Under the pieces are notes generated by a model, which was given only the letters and a program-made list of their open reading frames with translations, was not told the origin of the DNA and did no database searches. 64,000 nucleotides of DNA. Origin: RYN-124 sp033851845 (GTDB lineage Bacteria > Actinomycetota > Actinomycetes > Mycobacteriales > SCTD01). How positions within the stretch are numbered: the first letter of the stretch is position 1; each line of letters begins with the position of its first letter. Of the stretch, positions 34,279-41,803 are shown one piece after another. Both the position numbers and the translations under genes were made by a program. Location of the stretch: the NCBI GenBank assembly GCA_033851845.1, contig JAWWOH010000111.1:62001-126000 (forward strand). Direction: 5' to 3'.

Positions 34279-34479
34279 TCAGGCAGAGGCGGCGTGCGAG
34301 GCGGCCGCGACGGTCAGCGCGGCGGCCGCCTCGCGCCGGGCGCGAGCCCGGGTGGCGTCGACGGACATCGACGCCCAGGCGTTGCGGCGGGCGAGGTTCT
34401 GGCCGCCGTGGGGGAGCATGAACAGCAGCGTGGACTGGCCGGTCGAGGCGGCGCGGTGGATGAGCCTGGGGACGGACAT
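34279..34479 (-). CDS. Small Arg/Ala-rich protein, paralogue 1 (HGGQ...RRNAWASMS family)
   Basis: This 66-residue protein starts at ATG 34479, with an excellent ribosome binding site (GGAGG, five bases before). Its core, L-P-H-G-G-Q-x2-A-R-R-N-A-W-A-S-M-S (residues about 22-39), is nearly identical to that of the 71-residue protein at 37014-37229, and both continue with an A-R-x-R-R-E-A helix. The N-terminal 15 residues are unrelated except for R and S/T content. No signal peptide or domain. Conservation of a rare sequence in two copies, each with a Shine-Dalgarno, shows a real gene. Function unknown. Confidence 0.8.
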   Translation of the reverse strand: MSVPRLIHRAASTGQSTLLFMLPHGGQNLARRNAWASMSVDATRARARREAAAALTVAAASHAASA

Positions 34480-34598
34480 GAGGACCTCCGAGGGGGGTGT
34501 GGTCTCAGGTCCGAAGGCTGACGGGGCCGGGTTTCCAACGCGTGACGAGGCCGCAAACACCGCGGGACGTCTCTGTGTCAGCAGGTCCAGCCGGGCGC

Positions 34599-36440
34599 AT
34601 GTCGAACTGCTGCAACATGTGGTCACGTTCGTGGGCGGGCGCGCTGGCGGTTGCTCTGGTCCTGGTGGGCGCGCCGCTGGCGACGGCGCGCGTGACGGCA
34701 CCGTCGACCGACAAGACCGTCGCCGTGCAGCTGGTGCTGCCCTGGCGAGACCGGGCCGGCGCGCTTGCGCTGGTGCATGCCGTCTCCGATCCGGCCAGCC
34801 CGCACTACCGCGACTACATCTCGGCAGCCGCCTTCCGGGCCCGGTTCGCACCGACGGCAGCCGACGTCGCGGTCGTCTCGGACTGGGTGCGCAGCGTCGG
34901 GCTCGAGGTGGGCACGGTGCCGGCCAACCGGATGTACGTGCCGGCGCGCGGTCCGGCAGCACTCGTGACGGGGACGCTGGGCGGCCGGCTGCCGGCGAGC
35001 ATCGCGCGCCGGGTCGTCGGCGTCGCCGGTCTGCACGACGTGCCGATCGCGGTGCCTGATCCGCTGCCGGTCGCGGTCCCTGAGGAGCCCGCGACGCCTG
35101 CCGACTCGGCGCCCCCGGCGGCGCTCGTCTACGCGAAGCCCTGCTCGGCCTACCACGGAGCGACGGTGCAGCGATCGCTGCCACCGGCTCTAGGCACGCA
35201 TCAGCCGGCCGTGACCTGCGCGACGACGGTCGCGCAGCAGCGGGCGCGCTACGGCGCGAACCGGCCCGGCGTCGACGGACGCGGCCAGACCGTCGTCGTG
35301 GTGGGGTCGCACGCGATCCCGCGACTGACGAATGATGTCGTGGAGTGGTCGAAGCGCCGGGGCCTGCCGGCCTTGCGTGCTGGTCAGCTGCAGCAGATCT
35401 CCTACCCGTCGGCGTACCAGACCCCGGTGGCCGAGCCGGTGCTGCGCCCGGAGGTATGGGCCCTGCAGGCGCACATGCTCATCGAGAACCTGCATGCGAT
35501 GGCGCCGGCTGCCGGCCTCGTCTACCTCGGTACGACGTCCAGCCTCGACCTGGCCAACGGCACCACGCTGGCGGTCGACGCGGGGCTCGGCGACATCGTG
35601 ATGAACGGCTGGTACTCCGCCGGCGAGAACACCAACCAGGCCGAGATCGCGCAGATCAACCAGACCGCGATGCAGGCCGCTGCCACCGGCATCTCGCTGC
35701 TGTTCGCGTCGGGGTCGATCGGTGACAACAGCTCGCAGGGCTCGAAGCCGAGCCCTGAGTACCCCGCCAACGACCCGCTCGTGACCGCCGTCGGGGCCAC
35801 GTCGCTCATCGTGGGTCGTGGCGGGGCGATGCGCGAGGCCGGCTGGGCGAAGACGTCGGCGACGCTCAAGGACGGGGAGTGGGACGACGACCCTCGCAAC
35901 ACGTTCCGCGGCAGCGGGGGCGGGACGAGTGCGGTGAACGATCAGCCCGACTACCAGAAGGGCGTCGTGCCGCCGCGGTTGTCGCGTCGTACCGATGGAA
36001 CCTTCGGTCGCGCGGTGCCCGATGTCGCTGTCAACGGCGACGCGGAGACGGGTCTGGTCATCGGCCTCACGCAGCACTTCCCGGACGGCACCGATCGGTA
36101 CGCCGAGCGCCGGCACGCCTCCGACGAGTCGGCGACGGCGGTGTTCGCCGCGCTGCTCGCACTGGCGAACCAAGCGGCCGGGACGAACCTCGGCTTCGTC
36201 AACCCGGCGATGTACAAGATCGCCGGCTCCGCGGCGTTCCACGACATCGTGCCGCTCGGCTCGCTCGGTGCGGGCATCCGTACCGAGTACGTCGACGGCG
36301 CAACGCCGGCCAAGGGCAAGAAGGCCGTGCTCAAGACCTTCGAGCAGTACGAGAACAACCTGCCGGCGCGCGGCTACGACACCTCGACCGGTCTCGGCTC
36401 ACCGACCCCGCGCTGGCTGAGCCTCCTCACCGCCCACTAG
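34599..36440 (+). CDS. Secreted sedolisin-like (S53, kumamolisin-type) protein with altered catalytic motifs
   Basis: About 613 residues from ATG 34599. A signal segment (about 9-30) is followed by a Pro-kumamolisin propeptide-like domain (about 38-150, with D-P-A-S-P-H-Y-R-D-Y) and an S53-type domain (about 210-613). The C-terminal calcium-site landmarks H-D-I-V-P-L-G and G-Y-D-T-S-T-G-L-G-S-P are present, as is the oxyanion-type Asp (about D376, G-S-I-G-D-N). However, the normal G-T-S-A serine motif reads S-D-E-S-A-T (S511), and after E285 (P-E-V-W-A-L-Q) no Asp stands at the expected four-residue spacing. It may be a divergent or inactive protease. Neighbours give no substrate. Confidence 0.85.
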   Translation: MSNCCNMWSRSWAGALAVALVLVGAPLATARVTAPSTDKTVAVQLVLPWRDRAGALALVHAVSDPASPHYRDYISAAAFRARFAPTAADVAVVSDWVRSVGLEVGTVPANRMYVPARGPAALVTGTLGGRLPASIARRVVGVAGLHDVPIAVPDPLPVAVPEEPATPADSAPPAALVYAKPCSAYHGATVQRSLPPALGTHQPAVTCATTVAQQRARYGANRPGVDGRGQTVVVVGSHAIPRLTNDVVEWSKRRGLPALRAGQLQQISYPSAYQTPVAEPVLRPEVWALQAHMLIENLHAMAPAAGLVYLGTTSSLDLANGTTLAVDAGLGDIVMNGWYSAGENTNQAEIAQINQTAMQAAATGISLLFASGSIGDNSSQGSKPSPEYPANDPLVTAVGATSLIVGRGGAMREAGWAKTSATLKDGEWDDDPRNTFRGSGGGTSAVNDQPDYQKGVVPPRLSRRTDGTFGRAVPDVAVNGDAETGLVIGLTQHFPDGTDRYAERRHASDESATAVFAALLALANQAAGTNLGFVNPAMYKIAGSAAFHDIVPLGSLGAGIRTEYVDGATPAKGKKAVLKTFEQYENNLPARGYDTSTGLGSPTPRWLSLLTAH

Positions 36441-36482
36441 CCGCCCTTCCCGACCGGTGGGGAGCCTTGCCGCGGCGATCGT

Positions 36483-36541
36483 TGATCACGGGGAGATGGG
36501 CGGTTTCGAGTGCGTCGAACCCGCGCCGAGCCCCGTGATCA
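36483..36541. repeat. Nested inverted repeat downstream of the sedolisin gene
   Basis: Outer arms TGATCACGGGG (36483-36493) and CCCCGTGATCA (36531-36541) are perfect over 11 bases, with a 37-base spacer. Inside, GCGGTTTCGA and TCGAACCCGC pair at nine of ten positions. It begins 42 bases past the sedolisin stop and may be its terminator. Confidence 0.65.
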
Positions 36542-36888
36542 CCCGGCGTGGTGTCCTTCCGATCGCACGCCGCGCACGCTCGGGAGCGCTGCCGTAGGCG
36601 GACTTTCCGGACTGCGTGCGCGCGAGCGCACGCTCACCGCGATCGGATCAGGGCGTACGGGGTCCGGGAAGTGCGTGGGCACGACGGCGGCCGCTCTTGG
36701 TGGGAGCGGTTGCGACGACGGGGTTGCCACCCCGGTCACATTTCGCCGAGAAGTTGCGCGTGCTGGCAACCCGCTCCTTGAGAACAACGACTGGCAGCGG
36801 CGGTGCGGCAGGTCGGCCACGATCAGCCGGCGCCCGGCGTACGGGAGGTGGGTTTCGCGAGAGCCCTGGCGCCACCGGCGTCCATCGT

Positions 36889-36947
36889 CGATCAGGTTGG
36901 AGTAGCCAGCTGCGCCCCTATCGGCCCCGGACTCTCCAACCTGATCG
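36889..36947. repeat. Inverted repeat with arm CGATCAGGTTGGAG
   Basis: CGATCAGGTTGGAG (36889-36902) and CTCCAACCTGATCG (36934-36947) are perfect 14-base arms with a 31-base spacer. The left arm recurs identically at 63959-63972 and, to 12 bases, at 55267-55278, where a near-perfect mate is again present. All copies are between genes. Confidence 0.8.
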
Positions 36948-37013
36948 CCGCAAGGCGCCGGACGCGGTGTGCCGCTGCGCTGCCCGCCGTCGTACGGGAG
37001 GTGGGGTTCGGGG

Positions 37014-37229
37014 CTAGTTGGCGAGGGAGGGGTGGTCGGCCGCGGGCGCGCCCTGGCCGGCGAGGGCGCGCTGCATCGCGAGCTCGGCCTCACGTCGGGA
37101 CCTCGCCCAGGCCGCTTCGGCGGACATCGATGCCCACGCGTTGCGGCGAGCAGCGCGCTGACCGCCGTGGGGGAGCGCGAACAAGGTGAGCGACTGGACC
37201 GTGCGAGTCACGGGACGGACGGCGAGCAT
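37014..37229 (-). CDS. Small Arg/Ala-rich protein, paralogue 2 (HGGQ...RRNAWASMS family)
   Basis: This 71-residue protein starts at ATG 37229, preceded by GAGGTCC as in paralogue 1. Residues about 18-36 (A-L-P-H-G-G-Q-R-A-A-R-R-N-A-W-A-S-M-S) match the 34279-34479 protein almost exactly. An Ala/Arg/Glu helix (about 37-55) and a variable tail follow. It lies 96 bases downstream of lipA on the same strand and on the far side of the repeat-rich gap from its paralogue. No known domain. The invariant His, Gly-Gly, Asn and Trp suggest a specific binding role, which is inference. Confidence 0.8.
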   Translation of the reverse strand: MLAVRPVTRTVQSLTLFALPHGGQRAARRNAWASMSAEAAWARSRREAELAMQRALAGQGAPAADHPSLAN

Positions 37230-37324
37230 GCGGACCTCGAGGCGGACGGCGGGCAGGACCCCGACAACTTCGACGGCGGAATTATGGCGCCGCAGGCCCG
37301 AAAGGAGCAATACGCGCGAATCGG

Positions 37325-38284
37325 TCAGGCGGTGGCGGCGCGGCGGGCGATCGCCTGCTCGTCGCGCCGGAGGCGCGCCATGTCGTAGAGCCGGCCGGCC
37401 CGGTACGACGAGCGCACCAGCGGTCCGCTCATCACGCCGGCGAAGCCGATCTCCAGCGCTTCCTCCTGGAGCTCGACGAACTCCTCCGGCTTCACCCAGC
37501 GCTCGACCGGGTGGTGCCGCGGTGACGGCCGCAGGTACTGCGTGATCGTCACCAGCTCGCAGCCGGCGTCGTGCAGGTCCTGCAGCGCGGCGGAGACCTC
37601 GGCCCGCTCCTCGCCCATCCCGAGGATGAGGTTGGACTTCGTGACCAGCCCGACGTCGCGCGCCGAGCGGAGGACCGACAGCGAGCGCTCGTAGCGGAAC
37701 CCCGGCCGGATCCGCCGGAAGATCCGCGGCACCGTCTCGATGTTGTGCGCGAGCACCTCGGGCGCGGAACCGAACACTTCCGCGAGCTGCGACGGCTCTG
37801 CGTCGAAGTCGGGGATGAGCAGCTCCACCCCGATGCCCGGCAGGGCGGCGTGGATCTGCCGCACCGTCTCGGCGTACAGCCATGCCCCGCCGTCGGGCAG
37901 GTCGTCGCGCGCGACACCGGTCACCGTGGCGTAGTGCAGTCCCATCGTCGCGACCGACTCGGCGACCCGACGCGGCTCGTCGACGTCGTACTCGGCGGGC
38001 TTGCCGGTGTCGATCTGGCAGAAGTCGCACCGCCGGGTGCACTGGTCACCGCCGATGAGGAACGTCGCCTCGCGGTCCTCCCAGCACTCGTAGATGTTGG
38101 GGCAGCCGGCCGCTTCGCAGACGGTGTGCAGGCCCTCGCGCTTCACCAGCGCCTTGAGCTCGGTGTACTCCGGCCCCATCAACGCGCGTGTCTTGATCCA
38201 CGACGGCTTCTTCTCGATGGGCGTCTGCGCGTTGCGCACCTCGAGCCGGAGCATCTTGCGCCCGTCCGGCGTCACAGCGGTCAC
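37325..38284 (-). CDS. lipA: Lipoyl synthase LipA
   Basis: LipA inserts two sulfurs into octanoyl groups on E2 and GcvH proteins using radical SAM chemistry. The 319-residue protein (GTG 38284) has the auxiliary 4Fe-4S motif C-x4-C-x5-C in C-E-A-A-G-C-P-N-I-Y-E-C, the radical SAM triad C-T-R-R-C-D-F-C, and the C-terminal R-S-S-Y that supplies a serine ligand to the auxiliary cluster. The frame could begin upstream but that region overlaps the divergent gene. lipB (41.2 kb) and the lipoyl-bearing sucB (45.4 kb) are nearby on the same strand. Confidence 0.97.
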   Translation of the reverse strand: MTAVTPDGRKMLRLEVRNAQTPIEKKPSWIKTRALMGPEYTELKALVKREGLHTVCEAAGCPNIYECWEDREATFLIGGDQCTRRCDFCQIDTGKPAEYDVDEPRRVAESVATMGLHYATVTGVARDDLPDGGAWLYAETVRQIHAALPGIGVELLIPDFDAEPSQLAEVFGSAPEVLAHNIETVPRIFRRIRPGFRYERSLSVLRSARDVGLVTKSNLILGMGEERAEVSAALQDLHDAGCELVTITQYLRPSPRHHPVERWVKPEEFVELQEEALEIGFAGVMSGPLVRSSYRAGRLYDMARLRRDEQAIARRAATA

Positions 38285-38324
38285 ACCACAGGCTAACGCC
38301 GCGACGGCCCGATACCGTCCCGAC

Positions 38325-39236
38325 ATGGATGTGCGGATCTTCACCGAACCCCAGGAAGGCGCGACGTACGACGACCTGCTCGCCGTCGCCCGGCGTACCG
38401 AAGAGCTCGGCTTCGACGCCTTCTTCCGCTCCGACCACTACGTCGCCTTCTCCGGTGACGGTCAGCCCGGCCCGACCGACGCGTGGATCACGCTGGCCGG
38501 CCTTGCCCGGGAGACGAACCGGATCCGCCTCGGGACCCTGGTGACGCCTGTGACGTTCCGCCGCCCCGGCCCCCTCGCGATCTCCGTCGCGCAGGTCGAC
38601 CAGATGTCGGGTGGCCGGGTCGAGCTCGGGCTCGGGACCGGCTGGTTCGACGGTGAGCACACGATGTACGGGATCCCGTTCCCGCCGATGAAGACGCGGT
38701 TCGAGCTGCTCGAGGAGCAGCTGCAGATTCTGCGCGGGTTGTGGTCAGCGGACGGCACGTTCTCGTACGACGGCACGCACTACGAGCTGAGCGACTCGCC
38801 CGCGCTGCCCAAGCCGGTGCAGCGGCCAGGGCCGCCGATCATCATCGGCGGCTACGGCGCGACGCGAACCCCTCGACTGGCCGCGACGTACGCCGACGAG
38901 TTCAACGTCCCGATGGGTCAGCTCGATGTCACGGCCCAGCAGTTTGACCGGGTGCGCGAGGCGAGCAAGGCGACCGGGCGCGACGTGCTCCTGTCCGCCG
39001 CCCAGACGATCTGCGTCGGGAAGGACGAAGCAGAGGTACGCCGGCGCGCGGACGCGATCGGGCAGGCACCCGAGCAGCTGCGCGCGACCGGCCTTGGCGG
39101 CACCCCGGCAGAGGTGGTCGACAAGATCGGTGCATTCGCCGCCGCCGGCGCCACGCGCATCTACCTGCAGACGCTCGACCTGTCCGACCTCGACCACCTC
39201 GACCTCATCGCCGCCGAGGTCGTCCCGCAGCTGTGA
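38325..39236 (+). CDS. LLM-class F420-dependent oxidoreductase
   Basis: The 303-residue protein is a luciferase-like TIM barrel of the F420-dependent group: start M-D-V-R-I-F-T-E-P-Q, F-R-S-D-H-Y (about 36-41), G-T-L-V-T-P-V-T-F-R-R-P-G, and the G-G-R-V-E-L-G-L-G-T-G-W segment that lines the cofactor site. The P-P-I-I-I-G-G-Y-G stretch is also characteristic. Such enzymes use F420 (sometimes FMN) to reduce or oxidize diverse metabolites; the substrate is not predictable. It diverges from lipA with 40 bases between starts and overlaps the next gene by four bases. Confidence 0.88.
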   Translation: MDVRIFTEPQEGATYDDLLAVARRTEELGFDAFFRSDHYVAFSGDGQPGPTDAWITLAGLARETNRIRLGTLVTPVTFRRPGPLAISVAQVDQMSGGRVELGLGTGWFDGEHTMYGIPFPPMKTRFELLEEQLQILRGLWSADGTFSYDGTHYELSDSPALPKPVQRPGPPIIIGGYGATRTPRLAATYADEFNVPMGQLDVTAQQFDRVREASKATGRDVLLSAAQTICVGKDEAEVRRRADAIGQAPEQLRATGLGGTPAEVVDKIGAFAAAGATRIYLQTLDLSDLDHLDLIAAEVVPQL

Positions 39237-39778
39237 AGTGGCTGACCTGGCTCGCGGTGCTGCTCGTGGTCGGCTGTTCCGGCTCGTCGGCCTCGACCTC
39301 CGCCACTCCGCACGTGACGATCGACGTGCCCATCGATCCCGGCGACGTGGCGCAGCACGGTGAGGTGCGGGCCGGCCATCAGCTGTTCCGACCGCTCGCC
39401 GGTCGTTGCGGCATCGTCGGCGTCACCGGCAGCCACGCGGAGTTCGTGCCGAAGCGGCCGCTGTGCCACCTGCGGCTGCGGATCACCGCCGACGACGCGA
39501 CGGCGCACGCGGTGACGCTCGCCGATCAGCAGCTCGTCCTGTCCGACGGCACGCGGGTGAGCCTCAGTCCGGATGCGATGCACGTCAAGCGGCAGCCGAC
39601 GGAGGTGCTGCTCGGTGCGCGCAACGCTGCCGAGGTCGACCTGTGGTGGGAGCCGCCCGTCGGTGCGAAGGTGCGCGGCGTGCTGCTCGTGGGCGATCAC
39701 GACGTCGAGGTGCAGGGAACGACCACGAACCCGGCCACGAACCGCAACGGTGTGGAGCTTCCGTTGCGCGGCTTCTAG
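39233..39778 (+). CDS. Small lipoprotein of unknown function
   Basis: The 181 residues start at GTG 39233, overlapping the previous stop. A short signal ends in the lipobox V-V-G-C-S (C15). The mature part looks like an all-beta domain, with a Cys pair (C-G-I near 59 and C-H-L near 78) and the segment L-W-W-E-P-P resembling a DUF4352-like or copper-chaperone-like Ig fold; no metal motif is clear. Its TAG stop and the stop of the converging LURP-one-like gene share the same CTAG (39775-39778). Confidence 0.75.
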   Translation: MKWLTWLAVLLVVGCSGSSASTSATPHVTIDVPIDPGDVAQHGEVRAGHQLFRPLAGRCGIVGVTGSHAEFVPKRPLCHLRLRITADDATAHAVTLADQQLVLSDGTRVSLSPDAMHVKRQPTEVLLGARNAAEVDLWWEPPVGAKVRGVLLVGDHDVEVQGTTTNPATNRNGVELPLRGF

Positions 39779-40359
39779 CGGTTCATGAACGCGTCGATGG
39801 TGACGGCCAGCGCGCCGGCGACCCGCCAGTCGAGCGTGCCGTCCGCGATGGTGATGCGGTAGACATCGCGCAGCTTCATCTGCCGCTCGATGCTCATGGT
39901 CAGGCCGTCACTCGACGTGAAGTCGAAGTGGATCGGGAAGATCCACGGCCAGTCGGTCAGCACCTCGACGGCACGCCGCGCGAGCGCCTTGATGACCCCG
40001 CGCTCCTTGCCGATAAGCCGGCGGCCGCCGACGTCGACCGTGTACGTCGACTGCGTCAATGAGGACTTGAAGTTCTTCTGGATCGTCGCCAGGACGGATC
40101 CATCGGCAGCGGCGACGTCGTACGTGCCCGCGATCTCGAAGACGTTCCGCGCTGCGATCGTGAACACGACCTGCGTGCGGTCCGGTCCGGACCAGAAGGT
40201 CACCTTCTCCTTCAGCGAGAAGCGCTTCTGCTCGGCGTAACCGAGGACCTTTTCCGCGCCGGCTGTGTCGATCCCCACGAGGTCGTAGCGGTTCTGCACG
40301 ACCGTGAACTTCTGGCGGAGCTCGAGCGCGTACGCCGGGGCAGGGACGGGAGACGTCAT
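39775..40359 (-). CDS. LURP-one-related (tubby/scramblase-like fold) protein
   Basis: The 194-residue protein matches the LURP-one-related family: Y-A-L-E-L-R-Q-K-F-T-V-V-Q-N-R-Y-D-L near the start, K-R-F-S-L-K-E-K-V-T-F-W in the middle and an I-T-I-A-D-G-T-L-D-W-R-V-A-G-A-L-A-V-T-I-D-A-F hydrophobic end. The fold is a 12-stranded beta barrel round a central hydrophobic helix, seen at the C-terminus here. Bacterial members have no settled function. It converges with the lipoprotein gene, the stops overlapping by four bases. Confidence 0.8.
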   Translation of the reverse strand: MTSPVPAPAYALELRQKFTVVQNRYDLVGIDTAGAEKVLGYAEQKRFSLKEKVTFWSGPDRTQVVFTIAARNVFEIAGTYDVAAADGSVLATIQKNFKSSLTQSTYTVDVGGRRLIGKERGVIKALARRAVEVLTDWPWIFPIHFDFTSSDGLTMSIERQMKLRDVYRITIADGTLDWRVAGALAVTIDAFMNR

Positions 40360-40368
40360 CGGCCGAGG

Positions 40369-41145
40369 CTAGCGGTGAACGGGGACCGTCGGCTCCGGCG
40401 TCGGCCGCGGTGCCGGTACGACGCCCGGCTCGACGATGACCGGGTCACCGGTCCGGACGCGGCCCGACGAGACGACGCGGGCGTAGATGCGACTCGCGCC
40501 CGGTCGCACCTCGTGCGCGATGCGTCGGAAGTCCCCGTCGCCGAACCAGTGCGCGTTCTTCTTGCAGGGAATCGCATATGGCGTCGTCTCGAGCAGCGCG
40601 CTGCCGACCTGCAGGTGCAGCCCGGGCCGCATCAGTCTCCAGTCGAGTCCGCGGACGGTGACGTTCTCCCCGGCCGAGCCGTAGCCGATGGGGTGCCCAT
40701 CGGCCGCGAGTGCGTCGATGACATCGGCGGACCAGAGGCAGACGGCCTGCCACGGTCGGCCGTGGTGCCGGCGATTGGCCTGCCGGTCGCCGGCCAGCCC
40801 GCGCGCGGTGACGAGGGCTGCGGGGACGGGCAGCTTGGGCACCCCACCGGGCGACGTGCTGATCTGCTCGACCGTGCCCGCGCTCATCGGCGCCGGGTCC
40901 ATGGCTTGCCGCACCCGGCCGGCCTCGCCGAGCAGTCGCCACGCCTCGTGCGCGATGTCGACGTCCGGTTCCGCGGCGCTGAGCTCGACGAGCCTCGACG
41001 CTGTGTCCGCGAGTGCCGCCACCACCTGGTCCGGCGCACCTTCGAGGAGCTGGCCGAACCACGGCCGGATCGCGTGCGCGAGGGTGCGCTGCAGATCGCT
41101 GCGCGACCATGCCGCGGCGTCGAAGCCGCACGCCGGACAGGACAT
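40369..41145 (-). CDS. MOSC-domain protein with N-terminal DinB-like helical domain
   Basis: The 258 residues begin with C-P-A-C-G-F-D, a possible zinc knuckle. A helical domain (about 12-85) with an H-E-A-W-R-L-L-x-E-A-G segment typical of DinB/DUF664-like bundles follows. The C-terminal MOSC domain (about 95-240) shows G-L-A-G-D-R-Q, G-x-G-E-N-V-T-V-R-G and the conserved Cys in I-P-C-K-K-N-A-H-W-F. MOSC domains bind molybdenum cofactor through this Cys and transfer sulfur or detoxify N-hydroxylated bases (YiiM type). Pro-rich tail. It starts nine bases after the lipB stop on the same strand. The combined architecture is the notable feature. Confidence 0.8.
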   Translation of the reverse strand: MSCPACGFDAAAWSRSDLQRTLAHAIRPWFGQLLEGAPDQVVAALADTASRLVELSAAEPDVDIAHEAWRLLGEAGRVRQAMDPAPMSAGTVEQISTSPGGVPKLPVPAALVTARGLAGDRQANRRHHGRPWQAVCLWSADVIDALAADGHPIGYGSAGENVTVRGLDWRLMRPGLHLQVGSALLETTPYAIPCKKNAHWFGDGDFRRIAHEVRPGASRIYARVVSSGRVRTGDPVIVEPGVVPAPRPTPEPTVPVHR

Positions 41146-41154
41146 GCCTTGACG

Positions 41155-41784
41155 CTAGGGCGCGAGCGCGACCGCCGCAGCCGAATATGAGAGCGCGGGC
41201 AAGGTGGTCTCCAGCAGCGGCAGCACCTCGGGAACGGTGACGTCGCGGCCGAGCTCTTTGGACAGCGAGGTCACGGTCGCGTCGCGGATGCCGCACGGCA
41301 CGATCCGGTCGTACGCCGACAGGTCCGGGTCGCAGTTCAGCGCGAAGCCGTGCATGGTGACGCCGCGTGCGACCCGGATGCCGATGGCCGCGATCTTGCG
41401 CGCGCCGTCTACGGTCCACACGCCGCTGCGTCCCTCGACGCGGGCGGAGTCGAGCCCGAGGGTTGCGCAGACGTCGATGAGCAGCTGCTCGAGCCGGCGT
41501 ACGTAGTCGACGACGTCGACGGGGTCGGCGAGCCGCAGGATCGGGTAGCCGGTGATCTGTCCCGGGCCGTGCCAGGTGATCTTGCCGCCGCGATCGACGT
41601 CGACGACCGGTGTGCCGTCGTGCGGCCGCTCCCAGGGCTCGGTGCGCTTGCCGGCCGTGTAGACGGGTTCGTGCTCGAGCAGCAGCGTGACGTCCTCGGC
41701 CCCCCCGACCACCTGCGCGTGCAAGGCCTGCTGGAGGCGCCACGCATCGGCGTACGGCACCTGCCCGAGCCGCTGGATCAGCAC
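41155..41784 (-). CDS. lipB: Octanoyl-[ACP]:protein octanoyltransferase LipB
   Basis: LipB moves octanoate from acyl carrier protein to lipoyl domains before LipA adds sulfur. The 209-residue protein starts at GTG 41784. It carries the substrate motif W-H-G-P-G-Q (about 71-76), the catalytic lysine K130 in A-R-K-I-A-A-I-G and the nucleophile C164 in R-I-V-P-C-G-I. In mycobacteria lipB is adjacent to lipA; here the genes are separated by about 3 kb with four genes between. Confidence 0.96.
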   Translation of the reverse strand: MLIQRLGQVPYADAWRLQQALHAQVVGGAEDVTLLLEHEPVYTAGKRTEPWERPHDGTPVVDVDRGGKITWHGPGQITGYPILRLADPVDVVDYVRRLEQLLIDVCATLGLDSARVEGRSGVWTVDGARKIAAIGIRVARGVTMHGFALNCDPDLSAYDRIVPCGIRDATVTSLSKELGRDVTVPEVLPLLETTLPALSYSAAAVALAP

Positions 41785-41803
41785 AACACAAGCGTACGGC
41801 GGG

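Larger units (their letters stand above)
36441..37013. other. Gene-free 573-base stretch packed with inverted and direct repeats
   Basis: Open frames here are Arg/Pro-rich and not protein-like. The stretch holds: TGATCACGGGG/CCCCGTGATCA (36483-36493 and 36531-36541) around an inner hairpin GCGGTTTCGA/TCGAACCCGC; TCCGATCGC/GCGATCGGA (36558-36566, 36639-36647) around GCGCACGC/GCGTGCGC; GGGTTGCCA/TGGCAACCC (36721-36729, 36764-36772); CGATCAGGTTGGAG and its inverse (36889-36947); and the direct repeat CGTACGGGAGGTGGG (36838-36852, 36991-37005). It is the longest gap in the window. A structured RNA, several terminators or decayed mobile elements are all possible. Confidence 0.7.

Noticed and set aside
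36558..36647. Nine-base inverted repeat as an individual element
   Set aside because: Nine-base arms with an 72-base spacer are expected several times in a window of this size; kept only as part of the dense region.
36510..37093. Open frames in the repeat-rich gap
   Set aside because: Both strands give Arg/Pro/Ser-rich translations without ribosome binding sites, and they run through the inverted repeats.
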